A stretch of DNA of 6,926 bases from an uncultured Rhodospirillales bacterium (GTDB taxonomy: Bacteria > Pseudomonadota > Alphaproteobacteria > Acetobacterales > Acetobacteraceae). Every line of letters begins with the position of its first letter. The first letter of the stretch is position 1. The stretch spans positions 1 to 6,926 of the forward strand of contig CAIVDX010000309.1 of assembly GCA_903904805.1 (NCBI GenBank), read 5' to 3'. The notes under the pieces are model-generated. The model was given only the letters and a program-made list of their open reading frames with translations. It was not told where the DNA came from and did no database searches. The position numbers and the translations under genes are program-made. This document shows, piece by piece, positions 1-6,854 of the stretch.

Positions 1-1
1 C

Positions 2-688
2 CTGCGGGCCGCGGTGAACTGGGACAGCCTCGGCGCGGATGCCAGCCTGCCGCAGACACCGACAATGATCGCCACCACCTCCGCGCTCGGCGTGCTGGTC
101 TGGAACCGGGCCAATGTGTCGGACGCCGAGGCGCCGAAGAGCCTTGATGACCTGCTGAAGCCGCGCTTTGCCGGCAAGCTCGGCAGCTGGATCCGCGCGC
201 CGCTCTATGCCAGCCTGGCCAAGAGCCAGGGTGTCGACAAGGTGGCCGCATGGCTCACCAACTTCCTGGGCCAGCAGCCGAAACTCTATGATTCGACCTA
301 TCGCCTCGCACAGGATGTCGGCACCGGCGAGATCGATGTCGGCTATGGGCTGTATCACGCCACCCTGCCCGCCATCGCCGCCGGAGCGCCGATCGGCATG
401 GCGCTGACCGAGCCGGTGGCGATCAGCACGCTGTTCTCCGCGGTGGTCAATCGCGGCGCGAACACCGAGGGCGCGCGCCTGCTTGCCGCCTGGCTCGCCA
501 CGCCGAAAGGCGCCAACGCCTATGAGGCCGGCACCGGGCGCGGCAATCCCTATGTCGCCGGCTCGAAAACCGGCGACTATGTGAAGGGCCACGCGCTGTC
601 GGAATATCCGGTCGGCGAGTTGGCCGCCTATGTCAAGACACTTACGGAGTTCAACAAAATGCTCAGCTCGCGCGGCGCCCGCAAATGA
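2..688 (+). CDS. ABC-type periplasmic solute-binding protein, C-terminal part (5'-truncated by window)
   Basis: This is the last 228 residues of a gene that begins before the window; the frame is open from base 2, so the GTG at 14 is not taken as a start. The fragment resembles the extracellular solute-binding proteins of the family 1/6 (iron- or spermidine/putrescine-type) fold. Residues about 28-37 (ALGVLVWNRA) resemble the strand entering the second lobe. Residues 48-61 (SLDDLLKPRFAGKL) match the usual 'DLLDPKFKGKL' segment. Residues 108-135 (from GTGEIDVGYG to GMAL) resemble the ligand-cleft strand and helix, and 153-177 resemble the helix before the C-terminal tail. Such proteins bind a solute in the periplasm and deliver it to an ABC permease. 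The signal peptide and N-lobe lie outside the window. The gene overlaps the next by ATGA, so the two are probably co-transcribed. The ligand cannot be deduced. Family fold is fairly sure; subfamily is uncertain. Confidence 0.8.
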   Translation: MRAAVNWDSLGADASLPQTPTMIATTSALGVLVWNRANVSDAEAPKSLDDLLKPRFAGKLGSWIRAPLYASLAKSQGVDKVAAWLTNFLGQQPKLYDSTYRLAQDVGTGEIDVGYGLYHATLPAIAAGAPIGMALTEPVAISTLFSAVVNRGANTEGARLLAAWLATPKGANAYEAGTGRGNPYVAGSKTGDYVKGHALSEYPVGELAAYVKTLTEFNKMLSSRGARK

Positions 689-2094
689 GTCTCATCGCCG
701 CCATCGACGATGTGAAATCCCTGCTTGGCCCACGCGGCTGGCTGGCCGGCGAGGACATGGCGCCGCATCTGACCGACTTCTTCCGCCGCACCGACGGCAC
801 CGCCATGCTCGTCGCGCGGCCTGATGGCGTCGAGGAAATTTCCGAGTTGCTGCGGCTGTGCGCGCGGCTTGGGCTCAAGATCGTGCCGCAGGGCGGCAAC
901 ACCGGCCTGTGCGGCGGTGCGATCCCGCGCGCCGAGGAGCCCTCCATCGTGCTGTCGATGAAGCGGATGAACCGGCTGCTGTCGATCGATCCCGTCTGCT
1001 ACGCGGTGACCGCCGAGGCCGGCTGCATCATGCAGACCATCCATGAGGCCGCCGCCGGCGTGAACCGTCTGTTCGCCCCGGATTGGGGCGCGCGCGGGAC
1101 CGCCACCGTCGGCGGTGCGATCTCGACGAATGCCGGTGGCATCAACGTGCTTCGCTACGGCAACACCCGCGAGCAGGTGCTCGGGCTGGAGGTTGTGCTG
1201 CCCGACGGCCGGGTGTGGGATGGGCTGCGCAGCCTGCGCAAGGACAGTTCCGGCTACGATCTGAAACATCTCTTCATCGGCGGCGAGGGCACGCTGGGCA
1301 TCATCACCAAGGCGGTGATGCGCCTGCATCCGCGGCCCTCGCATGTGCAGACCCTGTTCGGCGCGGTGCCCGATCTCGACAGGCTGATGGAATTGTTCGT
1401 AGAGGCCCGCAACATCCTTGCCGAATCGCTCTCCGCCTTCGAGCTGATCCCCGGCAGCACCTTCGAGATGGCGCTCGCGCAGAACGCCACTCTGCGCCGC
1501 CCGATCGAGACGAAACAGGACTGGTATGTGCTGATCCGCGCCTCGGGCAATGCGGACATCACCGCGCGGCTCGAGGAACTTTTCGCCACCGCCTTCGATC
1601 AGGGCCTGCTCAGCGATGCCGCGCTGGCGCAATCCGCCGCGCAGGAAGACAATCTCTGGACCATCCGCGACGAAATCCCCGCCGGCATGGTGCTGCAGGG
1701 CAAGATGCTGAAATGGGACGCCTCGGTGCCGATCGACCGCATCATCCCCTTTCTGCGTGATGTCGAGGCGACCGCCGATTCCATCCAGTCCGGCACGGCA
1801 ACCTATGCCTTTGGCCATATCGGCGATGGCAATCTGCATTTGTCGATCTTTCCCCGCCCCGGCACCGACGCCGCCGGCTTCGCGGCGATGGAGAGCGCCA
1901 TTGATCGGGTGATCTGGTCCTACCGCGGATCGATCTGCGCCGAACATGGTGTGGGCCAGCTGAACTATACGCGCATCCTCGGGCAGAAGCCTGCGATCGA
2001 GCTGGAGATGATGGCGAAGATCAGAAAGCTGTTTGATCCTCAGGGGATTCTCAATCCGGGCAAGTTGGTCGATCCGGCACCGAAGCAAGATTAG
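685..2094 (+). CDS. FAD-binding oxidoreductase, GlcD / D-2-hydroxyglutarate dehydrogenase-like
   Basis: A 469-residue flavoprotein of the vanillyl-alcohol oxidase superfamily, the group that oxidises D-2-hydroxy acids (glycolate, D-lactate, D-2-hydroxyglutarate) to 2-oxo acids. The FAD-binding domain covers about residues 40-215: the pyrophosphate loop VPQGGNTGLCGGA (67-79), TVGGAISTNAGG (141-152) and GGEGTLGIITKAVMRLHPRP (199-218). The FAD-oxidase C-terminal domain follows: R328 and K343 have the spacing of the family's substrate-binding Arg and Lys, and GHIGDGNLH (377-385), CAEHGVG (418-424) and IRKLFDPQGILNPGKL (446-461) close the protein. H378, H385 and E420 match the metal-binding His-His-Glu of D-2-hydroxyglutarate dehydrogenases. 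No signal peptide or membrane segment is seen, so it is probably cytoplasmic. The ATG at 685 overlaps the upstream TGA as ATGA and has no clear Shine-Dalgarno, so translation is probably coupled. Odd points: the usual Lys after HGVG is Asn (HGVGQLN), and Pro stands where many relatives have Thr/Ser four residues after R328. The substrate is undetermined. Confidence 0.92.
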   Translation: MSLIAAIDDVKSLLGPRGWLAGEDMAPHLTDFFRRTDGTAMLVARPDGVEEISELLRLCARLGLKIVPQGGNTGLCGGAIPRAEEPSIVLSMKRMNRLLSIDPVCYAVTAEAGCIMQTIHEAAAGVNRLFAPDWGARGTATVGGAISTNAGGINVLRYGNTREQVLGLEVVLPDGRVWDGLRSLRKDSSGYDLKHLFIGGEGTLGIITKAVMRLHPRPSHVQTLFGAVPDLDRLMELFVEARNILAESLSAFELIPGSTFEMALAQNATLRRPIETKQDWYVLIRASGNADITARLEELFATAFDQGLLSDAALAQSAAQEDNLWTIRDEIPAGMVLQGKMLKWDASVPIDRIIPFLRDVEATADSIQSGTATYAFGHIGDGNLHLSIFPRPGTDAAGFAAMESAIDRVIWSYRGSICAEHGVGQLNYTRILGQKPAIELEMMAKIRKLFDPQGILNPGKLVDPAPKQD

Positions 2095-2097
2095 GAC

Positions 2098-3075
2098 ATG
2101 TTCCGTTTGGACAAAAGGAACCGGAAAACTGCTGGCATGCTGGTGCGCCTGTGCCTCGTCACGGTGGCCCTGGCGGGCACTGGCGCCAAGGCGGAAATGC
2201 TCAGTGTGGGCAAGACCACGCCGCAGGGGATTGCCTGGATTCCCGTTGATGTCGGCGTGCATGAGGGCATTTTCGCCCGGCTTGGCGTGACGCCCGCCAT
2301 CTCCGCGGCCAGCGGCGGGGCGAAGCTGCACCAGGCGATGGTGGCCGGCGCCATCGAGATCGGGCTTGGCTCGGGCACCGACTATGCATTTCTGGTGAAG
2401 GGCGCAGCGGAAAAGGCAATCGCCGAGATGGCCGACAGGCTGCTTGATCTCGGCTTCACGGCGGTTCCCGAGGTGAAAACCATCGCCGATCTGCGCGCCG
2501 CCCGCATCGGTGTCGCCGCGCCGGCCTCGATGACCTGGTGGCTGGTGCTGATGCTCAACCGCAGCCAGGGCTGGAGCGGTGCCGACGCCGCGACACCCGT
2601 GGCGGTGGGCGGCAGTTGGCCCACCTTCACCGCGGCGATGAAAACCAACCAGGTCCGCGCCGTCGTCTCCGACAGCGCGCTCGGCTACAAGCTGGAGCAG
2701 ACCGGTGAGGCGCATCCGCTCGCCGCGGGGGCGGATTTCGCACCCGACTTCATCTCGCATGTCATCTTCGCCACCGACGCGACGCTTGCCAACAAGCCTG
2801 ATGCGGTCAAACGCTTCCTGCAGGGCTGGTTCGAGTCGGTGCGCTGGATGCACGCCCATCGCGCCGAGGCGATCGCCATCGCCACAGAGGTCAGCGGTCT
2901 CGACGCCCTCACCGCCGCGCGCGCCTACGACCACACCGTGGCGATGCTGCGCGAGCAGGGCCATTTCGAGCCGAAGGGCATGGCCGGCGTGGCGGCATCC
3001 CTCACCGACCTGGAACTCGTCGATGCCACGCCGGATCTGTGGGCCTACACCACCGAAGCCTTCCTGCCGGACTAG
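2098..3075 (+). CDS. ABC-type substrate-binding protein, SsuA/TauA/NMT1-like
   Basis: A 325-residue secreted binding protein of the NMT1/SsuA-like superfamily, whose members capture sulfonates, nitrate, taurine, thiamine precursors or aromatic acids for ABC importers. A Sec signal peptide is visible: basic start (MFRLDKRNRK), hydrophobic core at about 15-28, and a likely cleavage after AKA (residues 30-32). The mature protein shows family traits: a short strand then GIAWIPVDVGVHEGIFARLG (44-63, the 'x-A-x-x-x-G-x-F' helix), SGGAKLHQAMVAGAIEIGLG (72-91), TIADLRAARIGVA (128-140) and a C-terminal LWAYTTEAFLPD. It lies three bases after the oxidoreductase stop, so it is probably the same operon. 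ATG 2098 has AGGA only one base upstream. ATG 2137 (residue 14), with GGAAAA 8 bases upstream, is an alternative start that still gives a plausible signal peptide. No permease or ATPase follows, because the next gene is on the opposite strand. The ligand is unknown. Confidence 0.88.
   Translation: MFRLDKRNRKTAGMLVRLCLVTVALAGTGAKAEMLSVGKTTPQGIAWIPVDVGVHEGIFARLGVTPAISAASGGAKLHQAMVAGAIEIGLGSGTDYAFLVKGAAEKAIAEMADRLLDLGFTAVPEVKTIADLRAARIGVAAPASMTWWLVLMLNRSQGWSGADAATPVAVGGSWPTFTAAMKTNQVRAVVSDSALGYKLEQTGEAHPLAAGADFAPDFISHVIFATDATLANKPDAVKRFLQGWFESVRWMHAHRAEAIAIATEVSGLDALTAARAYDHTVAMLREQGHFEPKGMAGVAASLTDLELVDATPDLWAYTTEAFLPD
3072..3075. other. Shared CTAG palindrome: overlapping convergent stop codons
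   Basis: The + strand binding-protein gene ends with TAG at 3073-3075 and the - strand transporter gene ends with TAG at 3074-3072. Both lie in the same four-base palindrome CTAG, so the two coding regions overlap by four bases with no spacer. A five-base inverted repeat (GCCGG 3066-3070, CCGGC 3081-3085) surrounds the junction but has no T-run, so I do not call it an intrinsic terminator. Confidence 0.95.
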
Positions 3076-4382
3076 GCCCGCCGGCGCGCGATGATCGCCA
3101 AGGCCGCCAGCGCCAGCGCGGTGATCGCCACCGGCACGCACACCACCAGGAACAGATCGCCGATCGGCCAGCCCAGCGAAATCAGAATGCCGCCCACCAC
3201 CGGCCCGATGATCGAGCCCACCCGGCCGATCCCCACCGTCCATCCCGAGCCCGAGGCGCGCATCCAGCTTGGATAGATCGTGCCTGCCACGGCGTTGATC
3301 CCGTTCACCGAGCCCACGATCAGGAAACCCGCGAGCAGCACAAGACCCATCAGCATGGGCGTGACCGCGCTGCCAGGCCCCATCAGTGCGACCACCGGCA
3401 CCGCCACGGCGAAGCCGGCGGCAATCGCGATGATGCCCTTTTTGTCCAGCAGGCGCCCGGCGGCGACATTGCCGAAGGTGCCGCCGACATGGAACAGAGC
3501 GCCGATATACACCGCGAGCGACACCGCGATGCCGCTGCCATTGATCAGCGTGGGCAGCCAGCTTGTCATGAACTGCAGCGCCATGATGCCGGTGATGTAG
3601 GCCAGCCAGAGCAGCAGCGTGATCGGCGCGCGCCCATCCTGGAACAATGCCGCGGCCGGCACGCGGCCGGGCTTTTCCTCGGCCAGCACGATCGGCGCGG
3701 TCGCTGAAATCCCCGGCTCCAGCCGCTGCACGATGTCGCGCAGCCCAGCGCTGCCGGGCTGGGTCAGCGCGAGATAGCGTGCCGATTCCGGCAGGAAGAA
3801 TGCCAGCAGCACGCTCAGCACCAGCCCGACGATGCCACCCACCCAGAACACGATCGGCCAGCCCCAGGCCGGCATCATGCTGCCCGCCAGCAGCCCGGTG
3901 CCTGCCCCGCCGATAGTGTAGGCGACATAGAGCAGCGTGATGCGCATGCCGCGGCTGCCCTTGGGCGCGTATTCCGCCGTGAGCGCGATGGCGTTCGGCA
4001 CCGCGCCGCCCAGGCCCACGCCGGCGAGAAAGCGCAGCACGGCGACCGGCAGCAGCGCGGTCTGCATCGCCGTGATCAGCGTGCAGATGCTAAAGATCAG
4101 CACCCCGGCGATCAGCAGCGCGCGCCGCCCGAAGCGGTCGCCCAGCGCCGACAGGCTCAGCGCACCGAGCAGATAGCCGAAATTCCCGGCGCCAAACACC
4201 GCCCCGAAGCTGGCCTTGTCCACCCCCAGCGCCTTGATCATGACCGGCGCGGCATAGCCGGGGATCTGCATCTCGAACCCCTCGATGAACATGCTCACCG
4301 AGGCCCACACCATCACCCAGATGGAAAAGCGGCTCATGCCGCGGCGTTCGATCAGCGCGGCGAGGTCGATCTGCGTGTCCAT
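3072..4382 (-). CDS. MFS transporter, aromatic acid:H+ symporter (AAHS)-like
   Basis: A 436-residue inner-membrane transporter with about twelve hydrophobic segments and a cytoplasmic central loop at about 198-252. Its motifs match the AAHS group (PcaK, BenK and similar), which imports benzoate- or hydroxybenzoate-type acids with protons. They are IEGFEMQIPGYAAP (33-46) in helix 1, GDRFGRR (81-87) in loop 2-3, RFLAGVGLGGAVPN (117-130) in helix 4, GRLLDKKG (309-316) in loop 8-9, and YPSWMRASGSGWTVGIGRVG (370-389) before helix 11. The start chosen is the ATG at 4382, because GAAGGA ends seven bases before it. The in-frame ATG at 4388 would touch that Shine-Dalgarno, and an ATG at 4430 would reach into the divergent regulatory region. 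The first-helix acidic motif is EGFE (34-37) where relatives usually have DGYD/DGFD. The gene is divergent from the molybdenum hydroxylase gene and convergent with the binding-protein gene. The exact substrate is unknown. Confidence 0.9.
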   Translation of the reverse strand: MDTQIDLAALIERRGMSRFSIWVMVWASVSMFIEGFEMQIPGYAAPVMIKALGVDKASFGAVFGAGNFGYLLGALSLSALGDRFGRRALLIAGVLIFSICTLITAMQTALLPVAVLRFLAGVGLGGAVPNAIALTAEYAPKGSRGMRITLLYVAYTIGGAGTGLLAGSMMPAWGWPIVFWVGGIVGLVLSVLLAFFLPESARYLALTQPGSAGLRDIVQRLEPGISATAPIVLAEEKPGRVPAAALFQDGRAPITLLLWLAYITGIMALQFMTSWLPTLINGSGIAVSLAVYIGALFHVGGTFGNVAAGRLLDKKGIIAIAAGFAVAVPVVALMGPGSAVTPMLMGLVLLAGFLIVGSVNGINAVAGTIYPSWMRASGSGWTVGIGRVGSIIGPVVGGILISLGWPIGDLFLVVCVPVAITALALAALAIIARRRA

Positions 4383-4388
4383 TCTCAT

Positions 4389-4394
4389 TCCTTC
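4389..4394 (-). promoter_or_regulatory. Ribosome binding site of the AAHS-like transporter
   Basis: The - strand reads GAAGGA here, followed by six bases (ATGAGA) and then the ATG at 4382. This spacing decides the start. The intervening ATG at 4388 directly abuts the Shine-Dalgarno and is an unlikely initiator. Confidence 0.7.
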
Positions 4395-4423
4395 AGAAAT
4401 GGGCCCTGGCAGACCATGTGCCC

Positions 4424-4453
4424 TGGACACCGTGCGCGATACCGGTCAATCAT
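4424..4453 (+). promoter_or_regulatory. Weak candidate sigma-70 promoter for the molybdenum hydroxylase gene
   Basis: TGGACA (4424-4429, five of six to TTGACA) is followed after 18 bases by AATCAT (4448-4453, four of six to TATAAT). Transcription would begin near 4460, inside the Shine-Dalgarno, giving an unusually short leader, so this is only a candidate. Its -35 half lies within the 13-base palindrome at 4418-4430, where a bound regulator would affect it. Confidence 0.2.
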
Positions 4454-4458
4454 CCCAC

Positions 4459-4464
4459 AAAGGG
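4459..4464 (+). promoter_or_regulatory. Ribosome binding site of the molybdenum hydroxylase gene
   Basis: AAAGGG followed by seven bases and a GTG at 4472. It favours that GTG over the in-frame upstream GTG at 4418, which has no Shine-Dalgarno and would prepend 18 residues unlike the family. Confidence 0.65.
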
Positions 4465-4471
4465 TCTCAGC

Positions 4472-6853
4472 GTGCAGAAACCGGGTCAAGTACCAATTCT
4501 GGAGCAGGGTGAACGAACGCGCGGCGCGGGTGCGACGCTGTTCGGCCACTCCGTTGCGCGGCTGGAAGACCCCGATCTTCTCACCGGCCGCGCGCGTTTT
4601 ATCGATGACATCACCGAGCCGAACCTGCTGCACGCCGCCTTTCTGCGCAGCCCGCACGCCCACGCGCTGATCGCCTCCATCGACAGCTCGGCCGCGCGGG
4701 CGTTGCCCGGCGTGCATGCCGTGTGGACCTTCGCCGACCTCAAGCCGCATCTGCAGAATGACCGCCTGGTGGTGGGGCTGCCGAGCGCGAGCTACCGGCA
4801 GGACCGCAACCGCCCGGTGCTGGTGATTGACGAGGCGACCTATGTGGGTGAGCCCGTCGTCGTCGTGCTCGCCGAGACTCGCTACATCGCCGAGGACGCG
4901 GCCGCGTTGGTGGAGATTGCCTGGGACGTGCTGCCCGCGATCTCCGATTGCCGGGCGGCGATGCTGCCCGACGCGCCGCGGGTGCACCGCGATGCGCCGC
5001 ACAATCTCGCCGCCGAGTTCGACATCGGCTATGGCGATGTGGATGCGGTTTTTGCCAGCGCCCCGCACGTGTTTCGCGAACAGCTCTGGCAGCATCGCGG
5101 CGGCAGCCACTCGATGGAATGCCGCGGCGCGCTCGCGCGCTTCGACCGCAATGAGGGCAAGCTCACGCTCTGGTCGAGCACCCAGATGCCGCACATCGCC
5201 CGTGGCCTGCTCTGCGGTATTCTGGGATATGACGAGACGCAGGTGCGGGTGATCACGCCCGATGTCGGCGGCGGCTTCGGCCCGAAACTGGTGTTCTACC
5301 AGGAGGACGTGGTGGTGGCACTCGCCGCCCGGCGCAGCGGCCGCCCGGTGAAATGGATCGAGGATCGGCGCGAGCATTTCATCTCGACCACGCAAGAGCG
5401 CGACCAGTATTGGGATATTTCCTTGGCCACCGACGCAGCGGGGAAAATCCTCGGCGTGCGCGGTGATCTTTTGCACGACCACGGCGCCTACACCGCCCGT
5501 GGCGTCAATCTTCCCTACGAATCCGCGCAGACCGTGACCCTGGCCTATGATGTGCCGGCCTATTGTCTTTCGGTGAAGCTTGCGCTGACCAACAAGGTTC
5601 CGGTCACGCCGGTGCGCGGCGCGGGCCAGCCGCAGGGCGCGTTCGCGATGGAGCGCCTGCTCGACCACGCCGCCCGCGCGCTGGGCATCACGCGTGACGA
5701 GATCCGCCGCCGCAATCTGATCGCGGCCGACCGCATGCCCTACACCAAGCAGCTCACCACCCGCGGCGGCATCCAGGTGGTGCTCGACACCGGCGACTAT
5801 CCCGGTTGCATGCGCGCCGCGCAGGACGAGGCCGCGTGGGAGAGCTTCCCCGCCCGGCAGGACGCGGCGCGGCGGGTTGGCAAATATCGCGGTATTGGTC
5901 TGGCGAATTTCGTCAAGGGCACCGGGCGCGGCCCGTTCGAACCGGTCACCGTGCGCATCGGCCCCAGCGGCCGCATCCAGGTTTTCACCGGTGCCGCCGC
6001 CATGGGCCAGGGCACCCGCACGATGATGGCCCAGATCGTCGCTGATCAGCTCGGCACCGATATGAGCAACATCACCGTGACCTGTGGCGACACCGCCGGC
6101 ACTGCGCTCGGGCTGGGCGGCTTCAACAGCCGCCAGGCTGTCATCGCCGGCAGCTCCGCCCACGCGGCGGCCATCGCGGTGCGGGAAAAGGCGCTGCTGG
6201 TGGCATCGCATGCTCTGGAAGTTGCCATCGAAGATCTGGAGATTCGCGGCAACGAGGTGGGCGTGAAGGGCGTGCCCGGCATGGCACTGAAGCTCGGCAA
6301 GATTGCCACCATGCTGGGCGGCGTGGCCGGCTTCCGCCTGCCGAACGATCTGCCGCCCGGCCTCGAAGCCACCGAGACCATGGTGATCGACGCGATGAGC
6401 TATGCCAACGGCACCGCCATCGCCGAGCTCGAAGTGGATGCCGACACCGGCGAGGTCGCGATCATCCGTTTCATCTTCGCGCATGATTGCGGCACCGTGA
6501 TTCACCCGGCCATCGTGGATGGCCAGGTGCTCGGCGGCGTGGTGCACGGCATCGGCAACTCGCTGTTCGAGTGGATGGGCTATGATGAGAATGCCCAGCC
6601 GGTGACAACGAATTTCGGCGAATATCTGCTGCCGACGGCGACCGAACTGCCGCGCATCACACTGGTGCATCAGTGCAGCCCAACGCCGCTGAACCCGCTC
6701 GGCGTCAAGGGCGCGGGCGAATGCGGCGTGGTGCCCACCGCGGCCGCCATCATCTCCGCCATCGAGGACGCGCTCAGCCCCTTCGATGTGCGTCTGCATC
6801 AGGCACCGATCACGCCGGCGGAAATCCTCGCCGCCATCAACGGGCAGGGCTGA
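4472..6853 (+). CDS. Molybdenum hydroxylase large subunit (xanthine dehydrogenase / aldehyde oxidase family, molybdopterin-binding)
   Basis: A 793-residue catalytic subunit of the xanthine oxidase family, which hydroxylates aromatic N-heterocycles, purines or aldehydes with water as oxygen donor. The length suits a stand-alone CoxL/XdhB-type large subunit. The N-terminal hammerhead domain (about 30-155) opens with SVARLEDPDLLTGRARFIDD (27-46). The molybdopterin-binding core follows: QHRGGSHSMECRGALARF (207-224), DVGGGFGPK (264-272), VRGAGQPQGAFAMERLLD (381-398), GAAAMGQGTRTM (507-518) and GVKGAGECG (744-752). E750 in the last motif is at the position of the family's catalytic glutamate. The AYRCSFR loop of true CO dehydrogenases is absent (it reads VRGAGQPQ), so this is not CoxL proper. 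There is no 2Fe-2S or FAD domain in the protein, and no CoxS or CoxM gene in the window. The start is GTG 4472, with AAAGGG seven bases upstream. The gene is divergent from the transporter, and the next gene starts one base after its stop. The substrate is unknown; an N-heteroaromatic or aromatic acid is inferred from the neighbouring symporter. Confidence 0.92.
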   Translation: MQKPGQVPILEQGERTRGAGATLFGHSVARLEDPDLLTGRARFIDDITEPNLLHAAFLRSPHAHALIASIDSSAARALPGVHAVWTFADLKPHLQNDRLVVGLPSASYRQDRNRPVLVIDEATYVGEPVVVVLAETRYIAEDAAALVEIAWDVLPAISDCRAAMLPDAPRVHRDAPHNLAAEFDIGYGDVDAVFASAPHVFREQLWQHRGGSHSMECRGALARFDRNEGKLTLWSSTQMPHIARGLLCGILGYDETQVRVITPDVGGGFGPKLVFYQEDVVVALAARRSGRPVKWIEDRREHFISTTQERDQYWDISLATDAAGKILGVRGDLLHDHGAYTARGVNLPYESAQTVTLAYDVPAYCLSVKLALTNKVPVTPVRGAGQPQGAFAMERLLDHAARALGITRDEIRRRNLIAADRMPYTKQLTTRGGIQVVLDTGDYPGCMRAAQDEAAWESFPARQDAARRVGKYRGIGLANFVKGTGRGPFEPVTVRIGPSGRIQVFTGAAAMGQGTRTMMAQIVADQLGTDMSNITVTCGDTAGTALGLGGFNSRQAVIAGSSAHAAAIAVREKALLVASHALEVAIEDLEIRGNEVGVKGVPGMALKLGKIATMLGGVAGFRLPNDLPPGLEATETMVIDAMSYANGTAIAELEVDADTGEVAIIRFIFAHDCGTVIHPAIVDGQVLGGVVHGIGNSLFEWMGYDENAQPVTTNFGEYLLPTATELPRITLVHQCSPTPLNPLGVKGAGECGVVPTAAAIISAIEDALSPFDVRLHQAPITPAEILAAINGQG

Positions 6854-6854
6854 G

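Larger units (their letters stand above)
4383..4471. promoter_or_regulatory. Divergent intergenic control region (transporter / molybdenum hydroxylase)
   Basis: With the starts chosen from Shine-Dalgarno spacing, 89 bases separate two divergently transcribed genes, so both promoters and any operator must lie here or run into the genes. Seen in it: a direct repeat GCCCTGG at 4403-4409 and 4420-4426 (17-base period); an imperfect 13-base palindrome GTGCCCTGGACAC (4418-4430, one mismatched pair); an inverted repeat ATGG-N11-CCAT (4399-4417); and the six-base palindrome ACCGGT (4441-4446). TTGACC on the - strand (4449-4444) resembles a -35 box, but I see no good -10 at 16-19 bases from it. The repeats are short and could be chance. 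They are possible operators, for instance for the helix-turn-helix protein encoded downstream or an unlinked LysR or GntR regulator. Confidence 0.55.

Noticed and set aside
1083..1760. Open frame of 225 codons in another + frame inside the oxidoreductase gene
   Set aside because: The translation is Arg/Ala/His-rich and motif-free, while the overlapping frame encodes conserved FAD-binding motifs.
628..3243. Open frame of 871 codons on the - strand opposite the oxidoreductase and the second binding protein
   Set aside because: It lies opposite two well-supported genes, its translation is rich in Gly, Arg, His and Ala without recognisable motifs, and long antisense frames are expected in GC-rich coding DNA.
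3652..3671. Tandem GCGGCCGG copies separated by CAC
   Set aside because: A short repeat in GC-rich coding DNA, encoding an unremarkable part of the transporter loop.
3039..3707. Open frame of 222 codons on the + strand opposite the transporter
   Set aside because: His/Arg/Gln-rich shadow of a transporter gene with clear membrane segments and family motifs on the other strand.
3741..3763. Inverted repeat CAGCCC / GGGCTG with nine-base loop, resembling a terminator stem
   Set aside because: It lies inside the coding sequence for the transporter's central loop, has no T-run, and is compatible with GC-rich codon use.
4418..6853. Longer version of the molybdenum hydroxylase starting at GTG 4418
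   Set aside because: No Shine-Dalgarno precedes 4418, the extra 18 residues do not look like the family N-terminus, and the GTG at 4472 has AAAGGG at ideal spacing.
4472..6853. Carbon monoxide dehydrogenase large subunit (CoxL)
   Set aside because: The signature active-site loop with the Cu-binding cysteine (AYRCSFR) is absent; the corresponding segment reads VRGAGQPQ.
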